The notes beneath the pieces were generated by a model. The model was not told the origin of the DNA and made no database searches. It worked only from the letters and a program-made list of their open reading frames with translations. From Anastrepha obliqua (Eukaryota; Arthropoda; Insecta; Diptera; Tephritidae), in NCBI RefSeq assembly GCF_027943255.1, contig NC_072893.1:85877784-85941783 (forward strand): DNA of 64,000 nt. Direction: 5' to 3'. Position numbers and translations under genes: made by a program. Positions 46,124-57,090 of the stretch are shown here, piece after piece. Every line of letters begins with the position of its first letter. The stretch's first letter is position 1.

Positions 46124-47821
46124 GACAACTATCTCCCTAGATGGTTCCAAAACGAACTGCACCAGAATCAATTTAGCGGACCTTCGTATTGAGAGGGGTA
46201 TGCAATCACTAGATTCAACCAGAGTATTTTACCCTGAATCCATATGAAATGAGAGTAGTGCTAACCTCGAAATTAGCCTGGGCAAGTATTACTATGTTTT
46301 CGAACAGCCAGAGAGCTAAGAGACCTTTCCGCCATGAAGGCTACTGGTAACTAAATTTGCAAAGTAGTGCAGGGAGTATGTACTGGATTTAACTTGTCTG
46401 CACAGTGTTACCCTAATTTATATGCCAATTACATCAAAATGCCATATGCATGGCATGATGGGCGGGGCCGAAACAATGCGGCCATTGGTATCTCAAAATC
46501 AAAAGAGCTGCTTCTCCCTCAGAGTTAAGGTAGTAGTCTGGTAACTTATTTTGAAAATTTCGAGTTTGGGTGTTTTACATATTTTGAGAGTGCGATATAT
46601 TGGTAATATACTGTACAAATTTTAGACCGAAATTCGAAATATTGACGAAATTATGGCACATACATGAAAGCGGCTCGTACTTGCGCGGCTCAATTGCTAA
46701 AACTTTAAACGCGTTTTTCTCAAACCAACGTTATTCCGGATGGCCGTCGTGAAAACAAATTTTCTATCTAACGTTTTGAGCTAAAATTTAGATATGTTTT
46801 TCTACACATCAATAGTTCTGGCGGGTAGTAGATTTAATTTATTTCGTCCCTAACCTTCCATTTTTAAGTCCGATTTCCACTTTAAGAAAAGGCAATTTTC
46901 TTACGAAGTCCGCCATTTTGATATTTTTTTGTCAAAATCATTTGATCTTACTACCCGCCAGAACAACAAGCACACTGATTAATAAGCAATTTGTTTTTTC
47001 TGTTTCAGTGTACAAAAATAGTATCAAAACATTAAAAAAAAAACAAAAAAAAAAATTTTTGTACACCTTCTGATACCTTTAACAACATATCAGAAAATCA
47101 AACCGATTGAGTTTTATTTTCCCTTCCAAAAAATGTCCCAAACATGGCCTCAAAAAACGTGTAAGTTACCAGACTACTACCTTAAATCAAAATTATATTT
47201 TTTTACGCTTCAACAAACATTCAAATGTATATTAAATAAAATCTATGAAGAAGAGACTTGGAGTTCTCTCCATGCAACAAAAATAAAGCGCTAAACTAGT
47301 AATTTTTTTCGAACTCTAGAACGGTTTCACGCTTTAAATTGACTCATTGCTACTAAAATTGCTTAGAGGCAACTTGTGACATAGGGGATTCGGAAGCAGA
47401 ATTGTCCATTCAGTCGTTGTTTAATCAGCAACGAAGTAACATGAGCGAAGGATGCATTGACTTTTTTCGTATATTATCAACACGAGCTCAGTTTTTTCGT
47501 AAACAAACTGCTGCCACATCCCCTGTGATGTCAGCAAATCAGCGCATTACATCAAATTCGCTGAAATAGCAAAATTACAATACATTAATTGAACGTCGAA
47601 TTGCTCCCACATCCATCGTATTAGCCAGAATTGGCTCGCAGCGCCTACTGGCTGGTAAGAATTTCGCTCGAATGAAGAGGTTATCGCTGAAACTAAGAGG
47701 CGAAAGATAAATCGTTTTCGTTAAATTTACGTCGAAATTACGTTGATGAATAAAGCTAATTTTGAACCAAAAAAAAATGTGTTTTCTTTGTTAGGCCCGG
47801 AACTTTTCAGCCCATGTGTTA
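46124..47821. repeat. Right arm of a 1 kb inverted duplication
   Basis: Inverted copy of 40813..41846. It begins with RNase H-type non-LTR sequence (LDGSKTNCTRINLADLR on the plus strand) and ends with the mariner terminus CTTTTCAGCCCATGTGT at 47819, next to TA. It is longer than the left arm because it contains the element 46529..47181. Confidence 0.85.
46529..47181. mobile_element. TTAA-flanked inverted-repeat element (piggyBac-type target duplication)
   Basis: GGTAGTAGTCTGGTAACTTA at 46529-46548 is perfectly inverted at 47162-47181 (20 bp). TTAA lies directly outside both ends (46525-46528 and 47182-47185). The related arm at 41474-41477 has the same flanks with a single TTAA and no element, an empty site. 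A second internal inverted pair, GTTCTGGCGGGTAGTAGAT at 46815-46833 and its near-complement at 46945-46964, repeats part of the terminal motif. No transposase frame in the 653 bp. TTAA duplication is characteristic of piggyBac, but the end sequence is not one I know. Confidence 0.85.
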
Positions 47822-47824
47822 CTT

Positions 47825-48915
47825 AGGGAGGCATAGTGAAGTGAGATTTTTTATGCCGTTTTTCGGGACAATTTGGGTTTTTTGGATTACAACACTCTTA
47901 CAGCAAATGCCACCAATCACAAACTTAGTTTCTTAAGATTCACCTACATTAGCCAATCGATAAAGCGAATTGTTGAACTTACAATGGATCATTGATGACT
48001 TCAAAATTCCACACTAGATATTCACATTCAATTTGGAAGATTTAAGAAACATTTTGAGGCCCATTTTCAAGCACAGGTGCATGCACATCTCTCCCCATAT
48101 GACTCATATCGAGCGTTTACGCAACGTTCATTAAAAACATTCGCTGTAATTTATAGCGCACGACGGAAATGGCGTCACCATATTCCTTGTCTTTTTTTTT
48201 TTTTTTGTGTATTTTTAAGTTTCGCAACGTATTTTCTATCCATATTTCTTACATCTTCAATGACTTTTCTTATCAAAGCGGCTTTCAGTGGTGGGCATTT
48301 TATGTCAAAAGCCACTCCTTTCAAACTTTGTAGCAAGTGGACTCAGCGGCGTGTAAATATGCAATAGTCGGGTAAATATGTACACATACCATATACTCGT
48401 ATGTTTCCAGTATATTTGCTAACAATTTACAGTACATTTTAAATTAAATCGAATTTGAAACAAGTTGTTGAGTCGCACAAAAGCCTAGCGTCGGGTATTG
48501 GTGGAGTTTAGTCGTTGATTTGTGAGCGTTAAGAAAGGTGCAACGAAAATTTTTCGATAAAAGACAAAAGTGCAGTTTTTGTGTTTTTATGTTTTGTTTC
48601 TTGTGAAAAACATTTCTAAAGAGGATATATGTATTTTAAATAAAAGTCAAACGGTGCTAATTGTCTGTTTGAAAATTCTTTAAGTGTAAAGAAAGGAGTA
48701 AGAATTAAAAAGTAATAAAAAATTTAATATAAAAAAATTACTGAGTATAAAGGAAGGGTGTTAACAATTAAAAAACTAATTAAAAACTTAATATAAAAAT
48801 AAAAAAGGTGCACTTAAAGATAAATTATAAATTCGAGTTACAAAACAATGTGAAAATTAAATTCGAATTTTTTAATATTTTTTCTTGAACTCTGACCTTT
48901 CGTTAGTACATTTTA
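47825..48915. other. No gene recognised
   Basis: AT-rich; a 96-codon frame at 48077..48367 spans a T-run and shows no domain. Confidence 0.45.
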
Positions 48916-48919
48916 TATA

Positions 48920-49142
48920 CAACGTGGCGCACAATTAATCACCCTATCGCAAGATTTATAATTTTTGCGAATGGTATCATACGTCAATCATATTTGACTC
49001 TTGTGAACTAGATAGTTGCAGCATACAAACAGACTAGCACCTAAAGGTCAAAGTAAAGATTTTAATCACTCTAAATAATGTTTTTATTTAATAAAAAAGT
49101 TATTCAAAAACAAAAACTGATGATTAATTTTGCGACACCTTG
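48920..49142 (-). repeat. CAAGGTGG-family MITE, best two-ended copy
   Basis: Ends CAACGTGGCGCACAATTAAT and, inverted, CAAGGTGTCGCAAAATTAAT, each next to TA. It is 223 bp and non-coding. The interior reads, on the minus strand, AATAACTTTTTTATTAAATA, then TTTGACCTTTAGGTGCTAG, shared with the partial copies at 63891 and 53160. Confidence 0.8.
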
Positions 49143-50285
49143 TATAATTACAAGCTCAAAGCTCCATAAAATATCCACTTATTAAATTACAAGTATGCAC
49201 TTCATTTTATTAAAAAAGTGTTTGTGTAAAATTTGTTCAAAAAGATAATAATAATAATAACAATATTTCAAAAATTATTAATATTTATACGAAATCTTCA
49301 ATGGAAATACGCAGATGCAAATATTTATTATAATTTATTGCATTCATATAGCAAATCTCGTTTTTAACTTTATATCCCGAAGTACATACATACATACGCA
49401 CATAAATATTACAAATGCACAAATCAAATTTTAAATACCCCAACGAAGATCACATGAAGATTTTGTAAGCAACAAAAACCAAGTTCAAATAAAAGGTGTG
49501 AATTGCCTTCAGGTATGAGTACAATAATGTTAGCTGAAAAAATGAAAAGCAATAATATCGCATTTTGCCATTAATCTTTGTTATGCAGCGTCTCTAGAGC
49601 CCTTAACAATGCTTGCATTTATGACTCAACTGTATGTATTTTATAAAAAAATCAAACCCTTAAAGTGTTAACTTACACAAAGAGTGTTTACTCACATAAA
49701 TTTCGTGTTTGTAAATCGTCGGTAATTTTTTGTTTGTTTTTTTTTTTATTTTTATTTTAATTTTAATATATTTTCATCGCAAGCTTCGGCTGATTTTTTC
49801 TCTACAGTTTTCTGCTATATCCAAAATTAGATGACTTGCTCTTAAAAACGATACCCGAAAAGCCTCGAAGACTCACTTAAGCCTCCTCAAATAATAATTC
49901 AGTAAACCTTTCCAAATAGTCATTACGTAGACAATCCAGGTAATTTTAGAAGTGGCGTATGGAATTTACGTATGTATAATATGAAAGACAATATCCGTTA
50001 GACATTAATGAATAAATAAATAAATCCCCCCCAATAACTTCTCTGGCAGTACAGAAATTTTACATGGCTATATAGTTCGGGTGTTTTTTTATTTATTTAT
50101 TACGGATTCTTATTGTTTTTCAGAAGCGTTGTACAAATGCGTTAACATGATTTTCGGGCTATGGCAAATTGCTTCGTTACTTCAGTCCCAGTTGGTATGC
50201 CAAGATCACGATGAAGCACGCTTTTACTATGCTCGGCAGGATTTTGCTCTGCAGAGTTTAATAGGGTGATGTGCTTTTGGCTAGA
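49143..50285. other. No gene recognised
   Basis: AT-rich with ACATACATAC-type repeats near 49385 and T/A runs near 49740. A 62-codon frame at 50081..50269 has no domain. Confidence 0.45.
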
Positions 50286-50289
50286 ATTG

Positions 50290-50770
50290 TATACAGAAAG
50301 TCCTAGCCTATTTTAGAGTTTATTTGTAAATAAGTAATTTGTAACGGATTGATAAGATTGAGCGCCTACCAATGATATTATAAATGTTGGCAGCATTGAC
50401 CTAAGCTTTTGGAGGAGCTCTTCGTTCCATACTTTGTCGAAAGCTTGCGATACATGAAGAAAAACGACTGAACACAATTTTTTCCTTTTCGTGGCACTTT
50501 CTATGTTGCTTACGACTCTGCGTGTTTAAGCGAACGTTGAATAATTTCTTCTAAAACCAAATTGGTGAATGGGAATCAGACGTATATTTTCGACATTACT
50601 GGTAACAGAGATATTGGCCTGTAAGAGGGCACTTCGTTAGATGATTTACCAGGCTAAGGTATCATGGTAACTTCGCCGAGTTTTCAATATATAGGAACAT
50701 ACCTCAAGCTGAGGCACTTGTTAAATAAGCTGGGTTATGCTAACCAATCACTGACCAATGGCAAAAAATT
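50290..50770 (-). mobile_element. Jockey-like reverse transcriptase fragment
   Basis: The minus strand from about 50760 reads, across frameshifts, RLIPIHQFGFRRNYSTFA, RRVVSNIESATKRKK, then CSVVFLHVSQAFDKVWNEEL and LLQKLRSMLPTFIISL. These are reverse transcriptase fingers and palm motifs; the catalytic Asp of FLDVSQAFD is His here. Truncated on both sides. Confidence 0.7.
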
Positions 50771-51192
50771 TAAAACCAAAAGGACTTTATCATCCTACTT
50801 TATCATCTTACTCTAGAGCTATTGCAATATTTTTTAAGTTACTCTTACGAGAATTCCTTAATATGCTAAAAGGTGATTCAGCCCGTCATAGGCTTTGCTT
50901 GAACATCGGTATGTCCAAGTAATTCATTTAATTTTAATTAAGCTTTTACCTACTGTTAAAGTTAGCAGAGTGTATGCCAATTACTACTACACATTTACAT
51001 TCTGTCAAAAAAAATATCGTTAATCGTTCATTTAAAAAGCGCGCGTTACACATATGTCTAAATTTTTTTGCTCAAAATGTTGGTACAACTGTCCTCTATA
51101 GTGTCGCAGAGTTTGAGCGTGATCTGTCAATTAGCTTGTTTTTGGCATTTAATTATATCAGTCAACCGCAGGTGTGCTCTGCGATTTGCACT

Positions 51193-52248
51193 ATGGATAA
51201 AAATATCGAACAAAGAATTTGTCTTAACATGTTGTCTTTGTGTTTTGTACGGGATTTCGTTGGCGAATCGTTCAAAATGCTGCAGAAAGCCTATGGCGAG
51301 TGTGCTTTATCAAAAACACGGGTATACGAGTGGTATAAGAGGGCCCAGAAGTCGTGGAAGATTTGCCTCGATCTGGTCGCCCATCAACGTCTTCAACGGA
51401 TGAAAACGTCGACAAAGTCAAGGAAATAGTTTCAGAAAACCATCATTTGACCTTAGCGTGTCTCACGAATCAATTCGCAACATTTTACACCATCAATTGG
51501 GCATGAGACGCGTGGCTGCTCGACTCGTTCCAAGAGAGTTGAATTTCTTTCAAAAAATTCATCGGAAAAAGGTGACTGAAGACATGCTTGTGCAAATGAA
51601 CTCGGACTCAACGTTTATTCAGCGCATCATAAGAGGTGATGAGACTTGGGTATATGAGTTTGACATGCAAACCAGTCAACACACGGCTGAATGGCGCTAT
51701 CCACATGAGCCGAAACCAAAAAAAAAAACACGTCAAAGTCGTTTACAAGTGAAAGTCATGCTTCTCGTTTTCTTTAATTATCATGGTGTCGGGCACTCGG
51801 AATCTCGGAATTCGTTCCAAATGGTTCTACGGTAAATAAAGAATATTATTTGGACATTTGAGAGAGAATGTGCGTCTGAAACGGCCCAATTTGTGGAAAG
51901 AAACCTCATGGATCTTGCACCATGATAACGCACCGTCTCATAAGGCTCATATTGTGAAAATTTTTTTCACCAAAAACTCGACAAATATCATCGAATAACC
52001 ACCGTATGCACCGGATTTAGCCCCATGTGACTATTTCCTTCTCCCATTTCCCCAAAACTTAAATTGCCACTCCGGGACGCCGCTTTGAGTCGATAGGGGC
52101 TATTAAGGAGAATTCGCTGAAGGAGCTGAAGAAGATCTCTTCAAACGTGTTTAAAAGGTGCTTCGATGATTGGACTAATCTTTGGCATATGTGTATTGCT
52201 TCGGATGGAGCATATTTTGAAGGCGACGAAATAAATTTTGATGATTAA
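51193..52248 (+). pseudogene. Mariner transposase pseudogene, nearly full length
   Basis: From ATG 51193 to TAA 52246-52248 the order of mariner transposase segments is complete. These are MDKNIEQRICLNML, FKMLQKAYGECALSKTRVYE, SHESIRNILHHQLGMRRVAA, RIIRGDETWVYEFDMQTSQH (first catalytic Asp), EWRYPHEPKPKKK and KVMLLVFFNYHGV. They continue with a decayed WILHHDNAPSHKAH near 51905, PPYAPDLAPCDYF near 52000, and finally CFDDWTNLWHMCIASDGAYF plus EGDEINFDD. The size (about 350 codons) equals the family norm. At least three frameshifts (near 51350, 51780 and 52060) and stops inactivate it. Terminal repeats were not located. Confidence 0.85.
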
Positions 52249-52326
52249 AGAATTATATTTCGTTTTATTGAACAATTCCCGACACTTTTTTGATTGCTTT
52301 GCTGTTAAGTCAAAGTATATATTAAT

Positions 52327-52450
52327 AAGTTGGCGCAAAAGTAATCATCAATTTTGTTTTTAAATACTTTTTTACTAAAATAAAAAAAAATGATTTTGAA
52401 TGATACAAATATTTATTTTCAAGTTGATATATGTATATTGTTTTTTTAAC
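52327..52450 (+). repeat. CAAGGTGG-family MITE, one end
   Basis: GTTGGCGCAAAAGTAATCAT, then TTTTTAAATACTTTTTTACT and AATGATTTTGAATGATACAA, matching the left end and interior of the family. The other end is not present nearby. Confidence 0.6.
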
Positions 52451-53159
52451 TTTCTCTGAAAAGAAATAGCCAGAAACGGCTCTGTTTCAAATTCCGTGTT
52501 ATATCGAGATAAAAAAACCAGGCAAGCTCATGGTCTACAAAATATGTTACTGAAACTATCAGTATGAGATGATGGAGGCAGTTTACGCGCACTCCGTCAA
52601 TTAGTCACTGAATAAGAAAGGGCCAGTAGACGCAGTAACGATACAATCCCACAAATAAGACATCCTCACATTATCAAATTATAAAGATCATGTAAGGAAT
52701 TGAATTTCACAAAAATAGCTTAATAATAAATACATTAACATTTTAATTGAAAATAAATTTTTTTTAATAAGCATTCAATACAAAATGAATGAATGGAGAA
52801 AGCCACCAAACAGGCGGAAAGAACGAAATCGAACATTGTAAGAACTGGAAACAACATTCAGGAATTCGGGAAGATACGCTGCGTAAAGGTGCAACCAAAA
52901 ACGATTTAAATATTATTTATTAAACTGCACCTGTAGTGCCTGTTTTTTTAACACAAAAGAGAAAAAATTAAATCATTTCTAAATTTAAATTCTTTGTACG
53001 GGCTACCAAAAAAAACAAAGAGAATATCAAAAAGAAAAACATTGAAAAAAACATTGAAAATTGTATATATTATATAACATGTACGTATGCACCTTTGAAA
53101 TTATGAAAGAAATATTATGGAATTTTTTTTTTCTAATAAAAAACAAAAGCAATGAAATT

Positions 53160-53345
53160 TTTTTATTATTGAATTTGGTTTTTGCATACTTTTTTGCTAA
53201 ATAAAAATAAATGATTTTGAACGATGGAAATTTTTATTTTGACCTCCGCGCTCCATTGCTTGCCTATTTTTATATCGCAGCTGTCTAGTTCCCACGTGTC
53301 ACATAAATATAAATTTAATAGGGTGATTGATTATGCGCCACCTTG
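53160..53345 (+). repeat. CAAGGTGG-family MITE, right end and interior
   Basis: It runs TTTTGCTAAATAAAAATAAA, GATTTTGAACGATGG and TTTTGACCTCCGCGCTCC, and ends GGGTGATTGATTATGCGCCA plus CCTTG before TA. The left end is decayed. Between 52451 and 53159 only AT-rich DNA is seen. Confidence 0.65.
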
Positions 53346-54229
53346 TATACAAAAACAACAATAATATATATAAAATAATTTAAATAAAAAGTCGCAACTA
53401 TTTAAAATATTCGACTTGCTCATTACCACTACACATGCGCGGAAAAATGTTTGCGGAAAATCAATTATAGTCAAAGCAAAGTATCCGTTTATATTTATAC
53501 CCCATATCTAAATAATGTATACTATAAATAAATATCACTAAATATCAAGTTGTTTGTTGTTTTTGCTTTTATTATTTGCCGTCAATTTTCTGTAAATCGA
53601 AAAAGCGCCAAGCAGCTTGTGCCAAGTCATAACAAATCCATTATTTCTATTCAGTACTTCATTAAAATAACACAAAATATTTAAAATGTTGATTTGACAA
53701 GCAGGTATGGTATTTAGTTAAACAAAATAATGCGGGATTTGCAAATTGCTTGACAGAGTTTGACGCCTATTAAATATTAACACTTTTCAAAAAAAATTTA
53801 TAAAACGAATTCGTCCTAAAGGCAATATTTTTTGGCTTTATTAGAATTATTTGATATTCTTCAAATACGTTTTTTTCAATGTCTTGTCATTCTATTAAAT
53901 TTTCTTTTATACGCCGTTATGATGAATTCACCTAGGAATAAGAAAAAAGCGTATCCCCCTGGGAGAATTTGGCCTTTTTTAGCAAAAACTCTGCGGTCGC
54001 CTTAAATTCTGACTGTAACATAATATAATATATATATTAAATTATTACTCCATACAGGGCCACTGAAGGTTTGTGCTGCATTAACAGAAGTATTTTTAGT
54101 ATATCCATTTAATCAGCAAATTATTATCAAAATATTTATTAAGGGAACACCATACACTTCGAACATTTCTATTGCCTCATTTTTTATTCGTTATGAATTA
54201 ATAAACTCATAGGAGTATGATAATATGCA
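53346..54229. other. No gene recognised
   Basis: AT-rich DNA with no frame or repeat partner. Confidence 0.45.
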
Positions 54230-54557
54230 TATATTTTTTTATTCGAATTTTCTTTAAGTTTTTTTTATTTATTTTTTTCAAATTTTAAGTCTTTTGAAGT
54301 TTTTATTTAGTATTATTTAATTCATTTTTTTTTTTTTTTTTTATTTGATTTTATTGTACTTATACAATTATAAACATACATTTTTTATTTTATTTTTTAT
54401 TTACTTTATTTAATTATACATATAGTTCTTTTATTTTTTTATAATTTTATTTTATTTTTATTTTCTTTTTTTATTTTATTTTTATTTTATTTTATTTTTT
54501 GTTTGTATTTATTTTTTATTTTGTTTAATTTTTTTAATTTCATAATTTAATCTTTAT

Positions 54558-54749
54558 CTGACTCCGAACGGCAGATATTTTTATGAGGAGCTTTTTCATG
54601 GCAGAAATACACTCGGAGGTTTGCCATTGCCTGCCGAGAGGCGACCGCTATTAGAAAAATGTTTTTATTAATTTTGCTTTCACCGAGATTCGAACCAACG
54701 ACCTCTCTGTGGTAGTCGCGCACCAACCCATTCGGCTACGGCGGCCGCC
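54558..54749 (-). repeat. tRNA-derived SINE, copy 3 (minus, tail truncated)
   Basis: Minus-strand head GGCGGCCGCCGTAGCCGAAT at its right end, B box GGTTCGAATC, and body to the CCGTTCGGAGTC segment at 54560. The distal third of the element is absent, and about 17 bp between the A and B boxes (the CATTCGGAATT segment) is deleted. Confidence 0.85.
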
Positions 54750-54890
54750 ATTCGTTACAATACTTTTTTTAATTACCACTTTTCTTTTAGTATTTTTATT
54801 TTATTTTTCTTTTAGTTTTCTTATTTTTTATATATTTATTTTTATTTATATATTTTTTTTTTTTGTTTTTTATTACTTTATGTTTTTTTT

Positions 54891-55176
54891 GCGGCCGAAT
54901 GGGTTAGTGCGTGATTACCATTAGGAATTCACAGAGCAAACGTCGGTTCGAATCTCGGTGAAAGCAAAATTAATAAAAACATTTTTCTAATAGCGGTCGC
55001 CCCTCGGCAGGCAATGGCAAACCTCCGAGTGTATTTCTGCCATGAAAAAGCTCCTCATAAAAATATCTGCCGTTCGGAGTCGGCTCCCTCCATTTGTGGA
55101 ACAACATCAAGACGCACACCACAAATAGGAGGAGAAGCTCGGCCAAACACCTAACAGAAGTCTACGCGCCAATTAT
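54891..55176 (+). repeat. tRNA-derived SINE, copy 4 (plus)
   Basis: The head starts at GCGGCCGAATGGGTTAGTGC (the GCCGTA part is lost). B box GGTTCGAATC is near 54943, and the body and tail ACGCGCCAATTATTTATT are complete. Near GTCGGCT...CCCTCC it lacks about 18 bp present in other copies. Confidence 0.87.
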
Positions 55177-56259
55177 TTATTTTTTTTATTTTTACGTTTT
55201 TTTGTAGTTTTTATTTAATTAAATTTTTTACTGTTTAATTATATGTATATATTTTTTATTTATTTTATTTATATATTTTTTTATGCATTTATTATTATAT
55301 TTTCTTTTTTTATTTATTTATAATTTTTTTTTTATTTATTTTTTTCTAATTTATTATATTTTTTTTAACTCATTTTTGTTTTATTTTTAGTTTTTTATTG
55401 TTTTAGTTTTTAGTTTCATTTACTGTTATTTTTTATTTATTTATTTTTTTTTTTATTACTTCTACTTTTCACTTTATTTTTGGTTTGCTATATTTTATTT
55501 TTTGTTTAATATATTTTATTTCTTTATTTATACTTTAATTTCTTTATCTCTTTTATTATTTTTCTTTTATTCACAACTTTCTTCTTTAATTTTTTCTATT
55601 AAATTTTGTATTGTATTATTATATGTATTTATTATTATTTTTTATTATTTTTTATTTATTTATATTTTCATATTTATTTATATATGTTTTTTATTTTTGC
55701 TTCTTTTATTGATTTATAATTTTTTTTTTATTTTACAACTTATTTTTTATTTTGTTTATTTTTAATTTATTTTTTAATTTTTTTAATCTTTTATTTTTTC
55801 TATGTTTTTTTTTTGTTTTGTTATTTCTTTAATTTCTTAGTTTTTATTTACTTTTATTTTATTTATTTTTTTTCTTAGCTTTTAAGTTTTCATTTACTTC
55901 TACTTTTTATATTTTTTTCAACTTTTAATTACTTTTATTTTTATTTTTTTATGTTTTTTCTGGTTTTCATTTACTTTTACTTAATAATTTTATTGTTTTT
56001 TTTTTGATTTGCCTATTATTTTTTAAATTTATTTATTTCTGTTTTTATTTTATAATGTTACTTTATATTTATTTTCTAGTTTATTTTAGTTTATTTTTTT
56101 TATTATATTTTTATTTATTTATTTTTTACTTTGTTTCATTGTACAACTCAATTTTTTTTTTGGTTTTAGTTTACTTTTTTTAATCGTTTTTTTTTTAATC
56201 TATTTTTCTTTTTTATGTGTTTTTCTATTTTTTTGCTTTTTAAGTTTTCTTTTCATTTG

Positions 56260-57090
56260 AACAAGCATTTAACTTTAAATATTAGAACACAACTCTTCTA
56301 ATTAAACACATGGAGTCTAAAACAGTGCACCCATATTTTTCTATTATCGTGCGCACTGCATTTTATTTGCCACTTTTTGCGGTCAAGAAAACACATTTTT
56401 TTGTATATAGCTCTATGCGGGTCGACAAATATTGCAATAAACACTTACAATCGATACGAGCAAATTGTATAGGCGTATACATACATGTGTATGTATGTAT
56501 GTGCATATGGAATCGCACGTGCGCCATAACCACTTTCTCACCATCGAGAAAACCGCTTTGCGCTATCCAAAAAAGCAAAGGAATATCAAAAAATGGAAAT
56601 AAAATAGCTTGCGCAAATTATCAACAATCATAAATGCCGATAGCAGCAGCGCAGATGATTTGTTTTATATTTTTACAACTTTTTTTTGTTTTGCCTTAAA
56701 TCGAATCAATCAATGCAGCAACAAGTCACTGTCAATACAAAATAAATATACGCGCACACACAAACATACATACATTTAAGCACACCACACAGAAGAATAA
56801 TATTTACTTGAAGTTGGCATCTGTACGAGTGTTTGTGACGTTGCTGCTGCCACTGCTAATGTCTTGCTGTTGCACTGGTTGCAATTTTTGCCACCAATAG
56901 CTGCCAATGTGACTGCGAACCAACTAGTCAGACATTTAAGTTATGCGCAAAACAAGAAAAAATGCAAGCAAAATAAAAACCAAAAGAAAAAAATACAAAT
57001 AAACGAATATTAATAAAAAAGCGCACAAAAGCAAAACAATAATAACATCACAAATATTTAGCACCGTGTAGTTGCTGCGCTCAATGCTGC
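56260..57090. other. Transition from the T-rich tract; no gene recognised
   Basis: Contains GTATGTATGTATG near 56490 and otherwise mixed-composition DNA. No frame is supported. Confidence 0.4.

Larger units (their letters stand above)
54230..56250. repeat. Strand-asymmetric T-rich low-complexity tract
   Basis: About 2 kb in which the plus strand is nearly all T and A with T far in excess, built from variants of TTTTATTTATTTTTA and very few G or C. It is interrupted only by two SINE copies in opposite orientation (54558..54749 and 54891..55176). Open frames here are artefacts of composition. Confidence 0.85.

Noticed and set aside
54709..55765. Hydrophobic open frames of 71-87 codons
   Set aside because: Phe/Ile/Tyr/Leu-only products of the T-rich tract, not membrane proteins.
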